Assembly: GCF_016773205.1 (NCBI RefSeq)
Contig: NZ_JAETWB010000001.1
Span: 248,001 to 312,000 of the forward strand
Length of the DNA: 64,000 nucleotides
Source of the DNA: Belnapia arida
GTDB lineage: Bacteria > Pseudomonadota > Alphaproteobacteria > Acetobacterales > Acetobacteraceae
Direction: 5' to 3'
In this document: positions 9,110 to 15,966 of the stretch, piece by piece
How positions within the stretch are numbered: the stretch's first letter is position 1
How the letters are laid out: the number at the start of each line of letters is the position of its first letter
The notes under the pieces: generated by a model
What the model saw: the letters and a program-made list of their open reading frames with translations, nothing else
Databases searched by the model: none
What the model was told of the DNA's origin: nothing
Program-made: the position numbers and the translations under genes

Positions 9110-9982
9110 ATGCGGCTCGGCGACGAGAGGGAAAGCGGGAATATCGAGGACCGGCGCGGGAGCGGCGGCCGCGGAGGCCTTCCGATCGGCGTGGCCGGCG
9201 GCGGGCTCGGCACCATCGCGCTGGTGCTGGTGGCGCTGTTCTTCGGCGTCGACCCCTCGGTGATCCTCTCGGGTGGCGGCGGTGGGCAGCCGGATGCGCC
9301 AGTCGCGCGGCAGGAGGGCGGCGGCTCGCCGGATGCAGCGGATGACGGGCAGCGCCGCTTCGTCGCGCAGGTGCTGGCGACGACGGAGGATGTCTGGACG
9401 GAGGCCTTCCGCCGCGGCGGCAACACCTATCAGCCGCCGAACCTCGTGCTGTTCAGCGGCACGACGCAGAGCGGCTGTGGCACGGCGCAGACGGCGACGG
9501 GCCCCTTCTACTGCCCGCTCGACCAGAAAGTTTATCTCGACACTGCCTTCTTCCGCGAGATGGAGCGGCGGCTCGGCGCGCCGGGCGACTTCGCCCGCGC
9601 CTATGTCATCGCGCATGAAGTCGGGCACCACGTGCAGAACCAGATCGGCGTGCTGCGCCGCGTCGAGGCGGAGCGGCGCGGGATGGGTGAGGCGGAGTCG
9701 AATGCGTTGCAGGTGCGCGTGGAGTTGCAGGCGGATTGCTTCTCCGGCGTCTGGGCCAACCGCACGCAGCAGACGCGCCGTGTCCTTGAGCAGGGCGATA
9801 TCGAGGAAGGGTTGAATGCCGCGGCGGCGGTTGGCGACGACAGGCTGCAACGGCGCTCGCGCGGCGTGGTGGTGCCGGAGAGCTTCACCCATGGCAGTTC
9901 CGCGCAGCGCGTGCAGTGGTTCCGCCGCGGGCTGGAGGCGGGCGACCCGCAGGCCTGCGACACGTTTGCGGGACAGCCCTGA
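9110..9982 (+). CDS. Neutral zinc metallopeptidase, YpfJ/KPN_02809 family
   Basis: A 290-residue membrane-anchored peptidase. A charged N-terminus (RLGDERESGNIEDRRG) precedes one membrane segment around residues 35-52 (GTIALVLVALFFGV). The extracytoplasmic domain carries the zinc motif HEVGHH, with the first histidine at residue 169 and the glutamate at 170. It ends in the family pattern of FTHGSSAQRVQWFRRGLEAGDPQACDTF. The ATG at 9110 is preferred over a GTG at 9083 because GGGAGG is well placed before it. The natural substrate is unknown for the family. Confidence 0.9.
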   Translation: MRLGDERESGNIEDRRGSGGRGGLPIGVAGGGLGTIALVLVALFFGVDPSVILSGGGGGQPDAPVARQEGGGSPDAADDGQRRFVAQVLATTEDVWTEAFRRGGNTYQPPNLVLFSGTTQSGCGTAQTATGPFYCPLDQKVYLDTAFFREMERRLGAPGDFARAYVIAHEVGHHVQNQIGVLRRVEAERRGMGEAESNALQVRVELQADCFSGVWANRTQQTRRVLEQGDIEEGLNAAAAVGDDRLQRRSRGVVVPESFTHGSSAQRVQWFRRGLEAGDPQACDTFAGQP

Positions 9983-10090
9983 TCCTGGCCGCTCGAACGG
10001 CAATCGCAACGAACGCAATGCCCCGCTTCCCGTTAGCACCGCAATGGCTCGCTACAAGCGGGCCATGGCCACGACACGGGAAAACAAGAC

Positions 10091-10477
10091 ATGCGCAAGA
10101 CGAGCCTTAGCCTGGCATTGCTGGGCGCCATCGCCGCCCTGCCGGCCCTCGCCCAGACCGCGCCCGACCGCACTGGCGCCACTGCCCCTGGCGCCACTGC
10201 GCCGAGTGCAACTGGCGCCAATGCGCCGAGCGCGCGTACCGAGAGCACGCCGCCCGCCGTCACCACGGACAACGGCACGCGCACCGCGACCAACCCGGCC
10301 GCGGGCGCCAACAGCTTCACCGAAGGCCAGGCGCGCAGCCGCATCGAGGCCGCCGGCTTCAGCGGCGTGGACAACCTGCAGAAGGACGACCAGGGCATTT
10401 GGCGCGGCCGGGCGACGCGGAACGGCCAGCAGGTTTCCGTCTCGCTCGACTTCCAGGGCAATGTGACGACCCGCTGA
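10091..10477 (+). CDS. Small secreted protein with PepSY-like C-terminus
   Basis: A 128-residue protein. A clear signal peptide (MRKTSLSLALLGAIAALPALAQ) is followed by a low-complexity Ala/Thr/Pro/Gly linker with short repeats of TGA-TAPGATAP type to about residue 75. A folded domain then reads SFTEGQARSRIEAAGFSGVDNLQKDDQGIWRG and ends in GQQVSVSLDFQGNV. That pattern resembles the PepSY fold, a small periplasmic domain that often inhibits peptidases. It sits between a zinc peptidase and a stress-type protein. A role in controlling the neighbouring peptidase is conceivable but unproven. Confidence 0.7.
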   Translation: MRKTSLSLALLGAIAALPALAQTAPDRTGATAPGATAPSATGANAPSARTESTPPAVTTDNGTRTATNPAAGANSFTEGQARSRIEAAGFSGVDNLQKDDQGIWRGRATRNGQQVSVSLDFQGNVTTR

Positions 10478-10505
10478 ACCACCCGACACGGTAGGAGATT
10501 CCACC

Positions 10506-11516
10506 ATGGCAACACGCACCATCGCGCGTCTTTTCGACAATTATTCCGACGCGGCCGCGGCTGTCCGCGACCTGGAGGCGGCCGGCTTCCAGCATGACGA
10601 CATCAGCCTCGTCGCGCGCGGCGCCGAGGACAGCGCGACCACGACGCCGACCACCAGCACCACCGACGTCGCCGACAACGGTGTGGGCAACACCGGCACC
10701 GGGACCGGCGCGGGCACGGGCGCGACGCTCGGCACGCTGGTCGGCGGCGGCGCCGGTCTGCTCGCCGGAATCGGCGCGCTGGCGATCCCGGGGCTCGGGC
10801 CTATCGTCGCGGCCGGCTGGCTCGTGGCGGCGCTGACCGGCGCCGGCGTGGGTGCCGCGGCGGGCGGCTTGCTCGGCGCGCTGACCCAGGCGGGGCTCGG
10901 CGAAGAGCATGCTGAGGCCTATGCCGAAGGCGTGCGGCGCGGCAGCAACCTCGTCACCGTGCGTGCCGAGGAAAGCCGTGCGCATGAGGTCGACGCCATC
11001 CTCTCGCGTCACAATGCGCAGGAGCTTGACGTGGGCACCGGCCGCTGGGACGAGGGCGGCTGGGTGCGTGGCGACGCGGCGACGGGCGCGGCGGACACTG
11101 CGGTGCCTTCCCGTGCCGCGGCGACGCCGGGCATGGCAAGCCCCGCGGGCGGCCTTGGCACCGCAGCCGGCATCGGCACCACCACGGCTGCGGGGCAGAT
11201 GGGCACCCGCACCGGGCTGGGCACGCGGACGGATGCCGCGGTCGGCGCCCCGGACGGCACGCCAGGCAACCCGCCGGGCACGCAGGCCTCGCGCGGCCTC
11301 GACCAGGTGGCGGGCACCAATGTCAGCGGTGCGCACCCCGAGAATGAGACCGGGCGTGGGACGGGCCTGGGCAGCAGCGCGCCGGACGGCACGCCGGGCA
11401 ACCCGCCCGGCACCCAGGTGTCGCGCGGCATCGACAAGGTGGCGGGTACCAATGTGAGCGGCGCCCACCCCGAGAACGAGACCAACCCGAACCGGAATCC
11501 CGATCGGGCCATTTAA
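10506..11516 (+). CDS. General stress protein-like, glycine-zipper protein with repeat tail
   Basis: A 336-residue protein. Residues 1-40 (RTIARLFDNYSDAAAAVRDLEAAGF) match the N-terminal domain of Bacillus general stress protein 17M-type proteins. Residues about 60-140 are a Gly/Ala-rich double hydrophobic stretch that could form a membrane-inserting glycine zipper. Residues 140-175 return to the sensor-like fold (GSNLVTVRAEESRAHEVDAIL). The tail is low-complexity and ends with two 36-residue near-identical repeats. GTAGGAG precedes the ATG. The function is unknown; homologues are commonly stress-induced. Confidence 0.7.
   Translation: MATRTIARLFDNYSDAAAAVRDLEAAGFQHDDISLVARGAEDSATTTPTTSTTDVADNGVGNTGTGTGAGTGATLGTLVGGGAGLLAGIGALAIPGLGPIVAAGWLVAALTGAGVGAAAGGLLGALTQAGLGEEHAEAYAEGVRRGSNLVTVRAEESRAHEVDAILSRHNAQELDVGTGRWDEGGWVRGDAATGAADTAVPSRAAATPGMASPAGGLGTAAGIGTTTAAGQMGTRTGLGTRTDAAVGAPDGTPGNPPGTQASRGLDQVAGTNVSGAHPENETGRGTGLGSSAPDGTPGNPPGTQVSRGIDKVAGTNVSGAHPENETNPNRNPDRAI
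11247..11486 (+). repeat. Two 108-nt in-frame repeats in the stress-protein tail
   Basis: Copy one spans 11247-11354 and copy two 11379-11486, so the repeat period is 132 nt. Each encodes 36 residues running from APDGTPGNPPGTQ through SRG and VAGTNVSGAHPENET. The copies differ at three residues (A/V, L/I and Q/K). The unit is Gly/Pro/Asn-rich and probably disordered. Confidence 0.85.
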
Positions 11517-12604
11517 ACCGGCAGGGCCCGTCGCGCGATGACCGCGACGGGCCCGCCACCATCCGGGCCCTGATGTTCAGCGCCGCCGCTGACAAAGATG
11601 TCGGTGCGGCCAACGGCCCCGGCGATGACGCCGCCGACCAGCGCCCGCGCATGACGCGTGGCGTTGATGTCGCTGTCGTCCCACATGATATGGCGCTGGC
11701 CGCGGATGCGGCCGGTGGATGAGGGCTCCGCCTTTGCCAGCACCGCGACGAGGCGCTCCGCGGCGGCGGGGGCGAGCTGGCCGTCTTCGGCCGGCAGGCC
11801 GGCCAGGCGCATGGCGCGGTGCACGGCGGGCAGGTCGATCGCATCCTGCATGACCGCATGGGCGATGGCGAGATCGCCCGACCACGCCGTGCTGTTGCCG
11901 AGGACAATTACCTCGCAGCGCTCCAGCTCGACGCCGGCCGAGGCGCTGGCGACGGCGGAAAATCGCTTCCAGTTCCGGCCGATATCCTCCGGCAGGACGG
12001 CGTCCACCTCGCCGAGGGCCAGCGCCACGCCGAGGGCGGAGGCGCCGCGCGAGAGTCCCATCGAGGCATAGGTGTCCTCCGTCGCCACGGACGCGCCGGC
12101 GGTGGCGATGCGCTCCGTCGTCAGCAACGGGCACTTCACCTGGACGTAGTGCACCTCCGTGATGGCAGCCGCCTCCATGGCTTGGTGGACGGCGGTGGCG
12201 ACGGCCTCGGCCTGGGCGGGGCGGCCGATCTCCTCGGGGGCGAAGTCGCGGGTGAAGCCGGTGCCGATGGCGAGCGCGCCGGCCGGGTTGGGCGCATCGC
12301 CCGCCTCCACCGTGAAGACGAGGAAATGAGGGGAGAGCCCGCCCTCGGTACCGCCGGACATGACGAGTGCGACCCGGGCGGCGGCTTCGACGCCCATATG
12401 GCGCGCGAGCATCAGCGTCAGCGACTGCACGGCGTATGCGCGGGTGAAGTCGTTGACGCAGCCGTTCCCCTCGGTCTTGCCGAGGATCGCCACGATGCCC
12501 GAGGGGTCGAGCCTGCCCGTGGTGATGAGGTGCTCGATCGCCGCGGTGTCGCCCGGGTGGCGCATGGGAACGCGGTGGAGGGCAGCGCGGCGGGGTGTCG
12601 GCAT
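11513..12604 (-). CDS. Ring-opening amidohydrolase (barbiturase/cyanuric acid hydrolase family)
   Basis: A 363-residue AtzD/TrzD/barbiturase-family enzyme that hydrolyses a cyclic amide such as cyanuric acid or barbiturate. The three-fold architecture with Ser-Lys pairs is visible: ILGKTEGNGCVNDF and MSGGTEGGLSPH in unit one; VQVKCPLL and MGLSRGASALGVALALGE in unit two; GQRHIMWDDSDINATRHARALVGG and FVSGGAEHQGPDGGGP in unit three. The start at 12604 gives the usual family length; the open frame upstream overlaps the divergent gene. Which substrate is used cannot be decided from sequence. Confidence 0.88.
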   Translation of the reverse strand: MPTPRRAALHRVPMRHPGDTAAIEHLITTGRLDPSGIVAILGKTEGNGCVNDFTRAYAVQSLTLMLARHMGVEAAARVALVMSGGTEGGLSPHFLVFTVEAGDAPNPAGALAIGTGFTRDFAPEEIGRPAQAEAVATAVHQAMEAAAITEVHYVQVKCPLLTTERIATAGASVATEDTYASMGLSRGASALGVALALGEVDAVLPEDIGRNWKRFSAVASASAGVELERCEVIVLGNSTAWSGDLAIAHAVMQDAIDLPAVHRAMRLAGLPAEDGQLAPAAAERLVAVLAKAEPSSTGRIRGQRHIMWDDSDINATRHARALVGGVIAGAVGRTDIFVSGGAEHQGPDGGGPVAVIARRALPV

Positions 12605-12665
12605 CGGCGGGGGCTTCCGGAAGATGGTTTCAGTGGCACCATAGCGGTGCGAAGGAGATTCCCGC

Positions 12666-13415
12666 ATGTACAGCACCATCACGCTCGCCGGGCGCGGCTA
12701 CCGCTTCATCCCCGCGGTGTTCCAGTATTCGGGCGGCGTCGCGGCGCTGCTAGGCTGGCGGCTGGAGCGGGTGCGCTTCGCCGAGCCGGTGCCGCTGACG
12801 GCAGGCTTCGCGCGGATCGCGGACTATCTTGGTCAGGCCGGGCTGCCGCTCACGGCCTTCTGCGCCTGCGAGTTGCGCTCGCCCGCGCCCTTCACGGATG
12901 CCGGCTTCCGCAGCTTCAACGAGGGCTATGCGACGGTGCTCGGCGAATGGGGCGTGCTGACCGAGGGGCACAATCCCGTCGCGCGGAGCAATGTCTGCCC
13001 GGAGATCGCACCGCCCACGGAGCCGGCCTTCCATGCCTTCACCTTTGCGCTGCCGGATGCGGCGGCGGGGCCAAGCTTCGTCGTCGCAGGCAGCGGGGAG
13101 AGCGTGGAGGGCAAGGCGACCTATGCGGAAAGCACCATCGCCTACCGGGACCTATCGCCGGCGGGCCTCCGCGCCAAGGCCGACTATGTGCTGGGCGAGA
13201 TGGAGCGGCGGATGGCGGCGCTCGATGCGGGGTGGCGGGGCACCACGGGGGTGCAGGTCTATACGGTGCATGACATCCACCCCTTCCTTGGCGACGCCTT
13301 GGTGCGGCGGGGGGCGGCGCGGCATGGCGTCACCTGGCAGCACTGCCGGCCGCCGGTGGTCGACCTTGAATACGAGATGGATTGCCGCGGGCTGCCGTTG
13401 GAGCGTGTGGTTTGA
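12666..13415 (+). CDS. Conserved protein of unknown function, divergent from ring-opening hydrolase
   Basis: A 249-residue soluble protein with no signal peptide. GAAGGAG lies upstream of the ATG. Notable segments are VPLTAGFARIADYLGQAGLP, ARSNVCPEIAPPTEPAFHAFTFALP and SFVVAGSGESVEGKATYAESTIAYRD. The last is loosely reminiscent of Rid/YjgF-type deaminases of the CnbZ kind, but I cannot confirm that. It is separated from the barbiturase-family gene by 61 bp in divergent orientation, so the two probably share control and a pathway, perhaps handling the imine or ureide made after ring opening. Confidence 0.65.
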   Translation: MYSTITLAGRGYRFIPAVFQYSGGVAALLGWRLERVRFAEPVPLTAGFARIADYLGQAGLPLTAFCACELRSPAPFTDAGFRSFNEGYATVLGEWGVLTEGHNPVARSNVCPEIAPPTEPAFHAFTFALPDAAAGPSFVVAGSGESVEGKATYAESTIAYRDLSPAGLRAKADYVLGEMERRMAALDAGWRGTTGVQVYTVHDIHPFLGDALVRRGAARHGVTWQHCRPPVVDLEYEMDCRGLPLERVV

Positions 13416-13569
13416 GATCTTCAACCAGCGTGCGGGCAAGGCCCCCACTTCGCGGGAATGACCGCTGGGATTTGAGGATTTTATGGGTTTAAGGAGATCT
13501 GGTGAGCAGCGGATGCGGCCTGGGATTGGGCTTTAAATCCTATACCCGGGCCGTATCCGTCATGCAAGC

Positions 13570-14181
13570 TCAGTTGGCAACGGTGAAGCGGCGGCGGGAA
13601 TGGGCCGGGCGTTCCAGCTCGTCCACCAGGGCGATGGCGTAGTCCTCCATGGAGATGCGGCTGTTGCCCTCGGTATCCGTCAGCAGCTGGTCGGCGCCGA
13701 GGCGGAAGCAGCCGGTGCGCTCGCCCGGCTCGAAGATCGCGGCGGGTGAGAGGAAGGTCCAGTCGAGCGCCTGTTCGCCACGCAGGATGTCGAGGAAGGC
13801 ACGTCCGGCGCTGGCCTCGGGCCGGTATTCGGCGGGGAAGCCGGGCGCGTCGATCAGCAGCTGGCCGGGGGCGACCTCCAGACTGCCGGCGCCGCCCACG
13901 ACGAGGTAGCGCGGCATGCCTGCCCCCTTCACCGCGCGGATCAGCCGGTGCGGGTCGGTGCCGGCGAAGGGCAGGGCGTTGATCACTGCGTCATGGCCGG
14001 CCAGGAGGGCGGCGAGGCCCGCTTCGTCAGCCGCATCGCCGCGCGCGGGGGTAAGGCCTGGGGCGGCGGCCAGCCCCTCCGGGTGGCGGGCAATGCCGGC
14101 GACGGCATGGCCGCGCCGCAGCAACTCGGCAAGGAGGCGGGAGCCGGCGCGGCCGGTGGCGCCGAGGAGGGCGATCTTCAT
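13570..14181 (-). CDS. NAD(P)-binding oxidoreductase of the NmrA/atypical SDR type
   Basis: A 203-residue Rossmann protein. The N-terminus MKIALLGATGRAGSRLLAELLRRGH carries the GxxGxxG-like nucleotide-binding motif. Further marks are DAVINALPFAG, MPRYLVVGGAGSLEV and LDWTFLSPAAIFEPGERTG. Members typically bind NADP and act as reductases or redox sensors. The ATG at 14181 starts the fold directly; the open frame extends into the intergenic region but lacks Rossmann sequence. It is divergent from an HxlR regulator, a pairing often seen with regulated oxidoreductases. Confidence 0.88.
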   Translation of the reverse strand: MKIALLGATGRAGSRLLAELLRRGHAVAGIARHPEGLAAAPGLTPARGDAADEAGLAALLAGHDAVINALPFAGTDPHRLIRAVKGAGMPRYLVVGGAGSLEVAPGQLLIDAPGFPAEYRPEASAGRAFLDILRGEQALDWTFLSPAAIFEPGERTGCFRLGADQLLTDTEGNSRISMEDYAIALVDELERPAHSRRRFTVAN

Positions 14182-14237
14182 CCTGATTTTCTCCGTAGGT
14201 CTCGGATGGGAACCAGGTGGCCTAGAGTAATTCTGGT

Positions 14238-14256
14238 CGCAAGAAGGCACCTTGCG
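14238..14256. promoter_or_regulatory. Inverted repeat, possible HxlR operator
   Basis: The sequence reads CGCAAG-N7-CTTGCG, a perfect 6-bp dyad located between the divergent oxidoreductase and HxlR genes, 29 bp before the HxlR ATG. HxlR proteins usually bind dyads in their own divergent promoters; specific binding here is inferred. Confidence 0.4.
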
Positions 14257-14284
14257 GTGCGCTGGTTACCAGGGAGAAACCCCG

Positions 14285-14665
14285 ATGCTGCTGCCCAACC
14301 CCTATTCGGCGGACTGCCCGACCCGGCAGGTGCTCGACCGGATTGCCGACAAATGGACCGTGCTGGTGCTCGGGCTGCTGGAGGCCGGGCCCCGGCGCTT
14401 CAACAGGCTGCGGCGGGAGGTGGAGGGGCTGTCGCAGAAGATGCTGGCCCAGACGCTCCGCGGCCTGGAGCGGGACGGGCTGGTGACGCGCACCGCCTTC
14501 GCCACCGTGCCGGTGACGGTGGAATATGCGCTGACGCCGCTCGGGCGGACGCTGGCGGCAGCGCTGCGGCCGTTGATCGACTGGGCAGAGGCGCGGTTCG
14601 GCGAGGTGGCGGCAGCGCAGCGCGCCTATGACGCCCGGGACCCGGGGCGCGATCAGGCGGCCTGA
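14285..14665 (+). CDS. HxlR-family winged-helix transcriptional regulator
   Basis: A 126-residue regulator. It starts MLLPNPYSADCPTRQVLDRIADKWTVLVLGLL, with the conserved cysteine at residue 11, and has the winged-helix core RRFNRLRREVEGLSQKMLAQTLRGLERDGLVTR and VEYALTPLGRTL. HxlR proteins commonly sense reactive electrophiles or oxidants through that N-terminal cysteine and repress a divergent detoxifying gene, here the NAD(P)-binding protein. The 3' end overlaps the convergent cysG by 13 bases. Confidence 0.9.
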   Translation: MLLPNPYSADCPTRQVLDRIADKWTVLVLGLLEAGPRRFNRLRREVEGLSQKMLAQTLRGLERDGLVTRTAFATVPVTVEYALTPLGRTLAAALRPLIDWAEARFGEVAAAQRAYDARDPGRDQAA

Positions 14666-15966
14666 AGCCAGCCCCCGGCCGCGCCGCGGGCAACGGCCTC
14701 GCCGACCAGCAGCAGGGCGGGGCCACCCGTGACCCATCCCGGCGCATCGGCGGCGATGCTCTCCAGCGTGCCGCGGAGGACGCGCTGCTGCGGCGTGCCG
14801 CCGCGCTCGATCACAGCGGCGGGCATCGTGGGCGCCATGCCCTCGGCGACGAGGGCATCGCGCAACGGCGCGAGGGTGCTGATGCCCATGTAGATCGCCA
14901 GGGTCTGGCCCGGCTGCACCAGTCCCCGCACATCGACCCCGCCGTCGCGCCGGTGGCCGGTGACGAAGGTGACGGCGCGGGCTGCGTCGCGATGGGTCAG
15001 CGGAATGCCGGCACCGGCGGCGCAGGCGAGTGCGGCGGTCACGCCGGGCACGACCTCGCATGGAATGCCGGCCTCGGCGAGCGCTTCCGCCTCCTCGCCG
15101 CCGCGGCCGAAGATCAGCGGGTCGCCGCCCTTGAGGCGGACCACGCGGCGGCCCTCGCGGGCGAGGCGCACCAGCAGGGCGTTGATGTCCTCCTGCTTCA
15201 TGCAGTGGTTGGCCCGCGCCTTGCCGACGAAGATGCGCTCGGCATCGCGGCGGGCCATCTCCAGCACGGCCTCGGTGCCGAGGCGGTCATGGACGATGAC
15301 ATCGGCCTCGCCGAGCAGACGCAGCGCCCGCAATGTCAGCAGATCCGCCGCGCCGGGGCCGGCGCCGACCAGATGGACGATGCCGCGGGGGCGGGCCTCG
15401 GCCTGTTCGAGGGCGGCGGTGAAGGCGGCATCGGCCTCGGCCTCGCGGCCGGCCAGCGCCAGCTCGGCGGGAGGGCCGGCGAGCGCCGTCTCGAGGAAGC
15501 GGCGGCGGGCGGAAAGGTCGGGCAGGCGGGCGCGGACTGCGGATTTGAAACGGTCGGCCATGGCGGCGATGCGGCCGAGGGTGGGGGGGAGAATGGCCTC
15601 GATCCGCTGGCGGACCATGCGGGCGAGGACGGGCGCGGCGCCGCCGGTCGAGACGGCGATGGTGACAGGCGCGCGGTCGATGATCGCCGGCATCAGTGCG
15701 GTGCAGAGCGCGGGGCGGTCGACCACGTTCACCGGGATCCCCCGTGCGCGGCAGGCGGCGGCCAGCGCCTGCAGCTCGGCCTCCGGCGCGTCGGCGCCGA
15801 TGGCGAGGGGGCAGCCATCCAGCAGGTGCTCCTCGAACTGCGTGGCGAAGCGGATCTCGGCGCCGGCGGCGCGGAGCGGCTCCGCCTTGCGCTCCGCCAC
15901 CTCGCCGCTGCCGAGGACCAGCACCGGCCGGGCCTGGAGGTCGAGGAAGACGGGAAAATGCTGCAT
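14653..15966 (-). CDS. cysG: Siroheme synthase CysG (trifunctional)
   Basis: A 437-residue fusion. Residues 1-200 form the precorrin-2 dehydrogenase/sirohydrochlorin ferrochelatase part (VLVLGSGEVAERKAEPLRAAGAEI; TIAVSTGGAAPVLARMVRQRIE). Residues about 205-437 form the SAM-dependent uroporphyrinogen-III methyltransferase (VHLVGAGPGAADLLTLRALRLLGEADVIVHDRL; RLKGGDPLIFGRGGEEAEAL). It makes siroheme, which NirA needs. Its start overlaps the nasA stop (TGATG), placing it at the end of the nitrate operon and explaining its location. Confidence 0.95.
   Translation of the reverse strand: MQHFPVFLDLQARPVLVLGSGEVAERKAEPLRAAGAEIRFATQFEEHLLDGCPLAIGADAPEAELQALAAACRARGIPVNVVDRPALCTALMPAIIDRAPVTIAVSTGGAAPVLARMVRQRIEAILPPTLGRIAAMADRFKSAVRARLPDLSARRRFLETALAGPPAELALAGREAEADAAFTAALEQAEARPRGIVHLVGAGPGAADLLTLRALRLLGEADVIVHDRLGTEAVLEMARRDAERIFVGKARANHCMKQEDINALLVRLAREGRRVVRLKGGDPLIFGRGGEEAEALAEAGIPCEVVPGVTAALACAAGAGIPLTHRDAARAVTFVTGHRRDGGVDVRGLVQPGQTLAIYMGISTLAPLRDALVAEGMAPTMPAAVIERGGTPQQRVLRGTLESIAADAPGWVTGGPALLLVGEAVARGAAGGWLQAA

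Noticed and set aside
7706-10039. A 777-codon minus-strand open frame opposite the CoA-transferase and peptidase
   Set aside because: Antisense shadow; the plus-strand genes have diagnostic motifs such as HEVGHH.
13502-13645. Small GTG-started frame preceded by AAGGAG after the unknown protein gene
   Set aside because: The good ribosome site is suggestive, but the frame overlaps the 3' end of the oxidoreductase gene antisense and its translation has no recognisable features.
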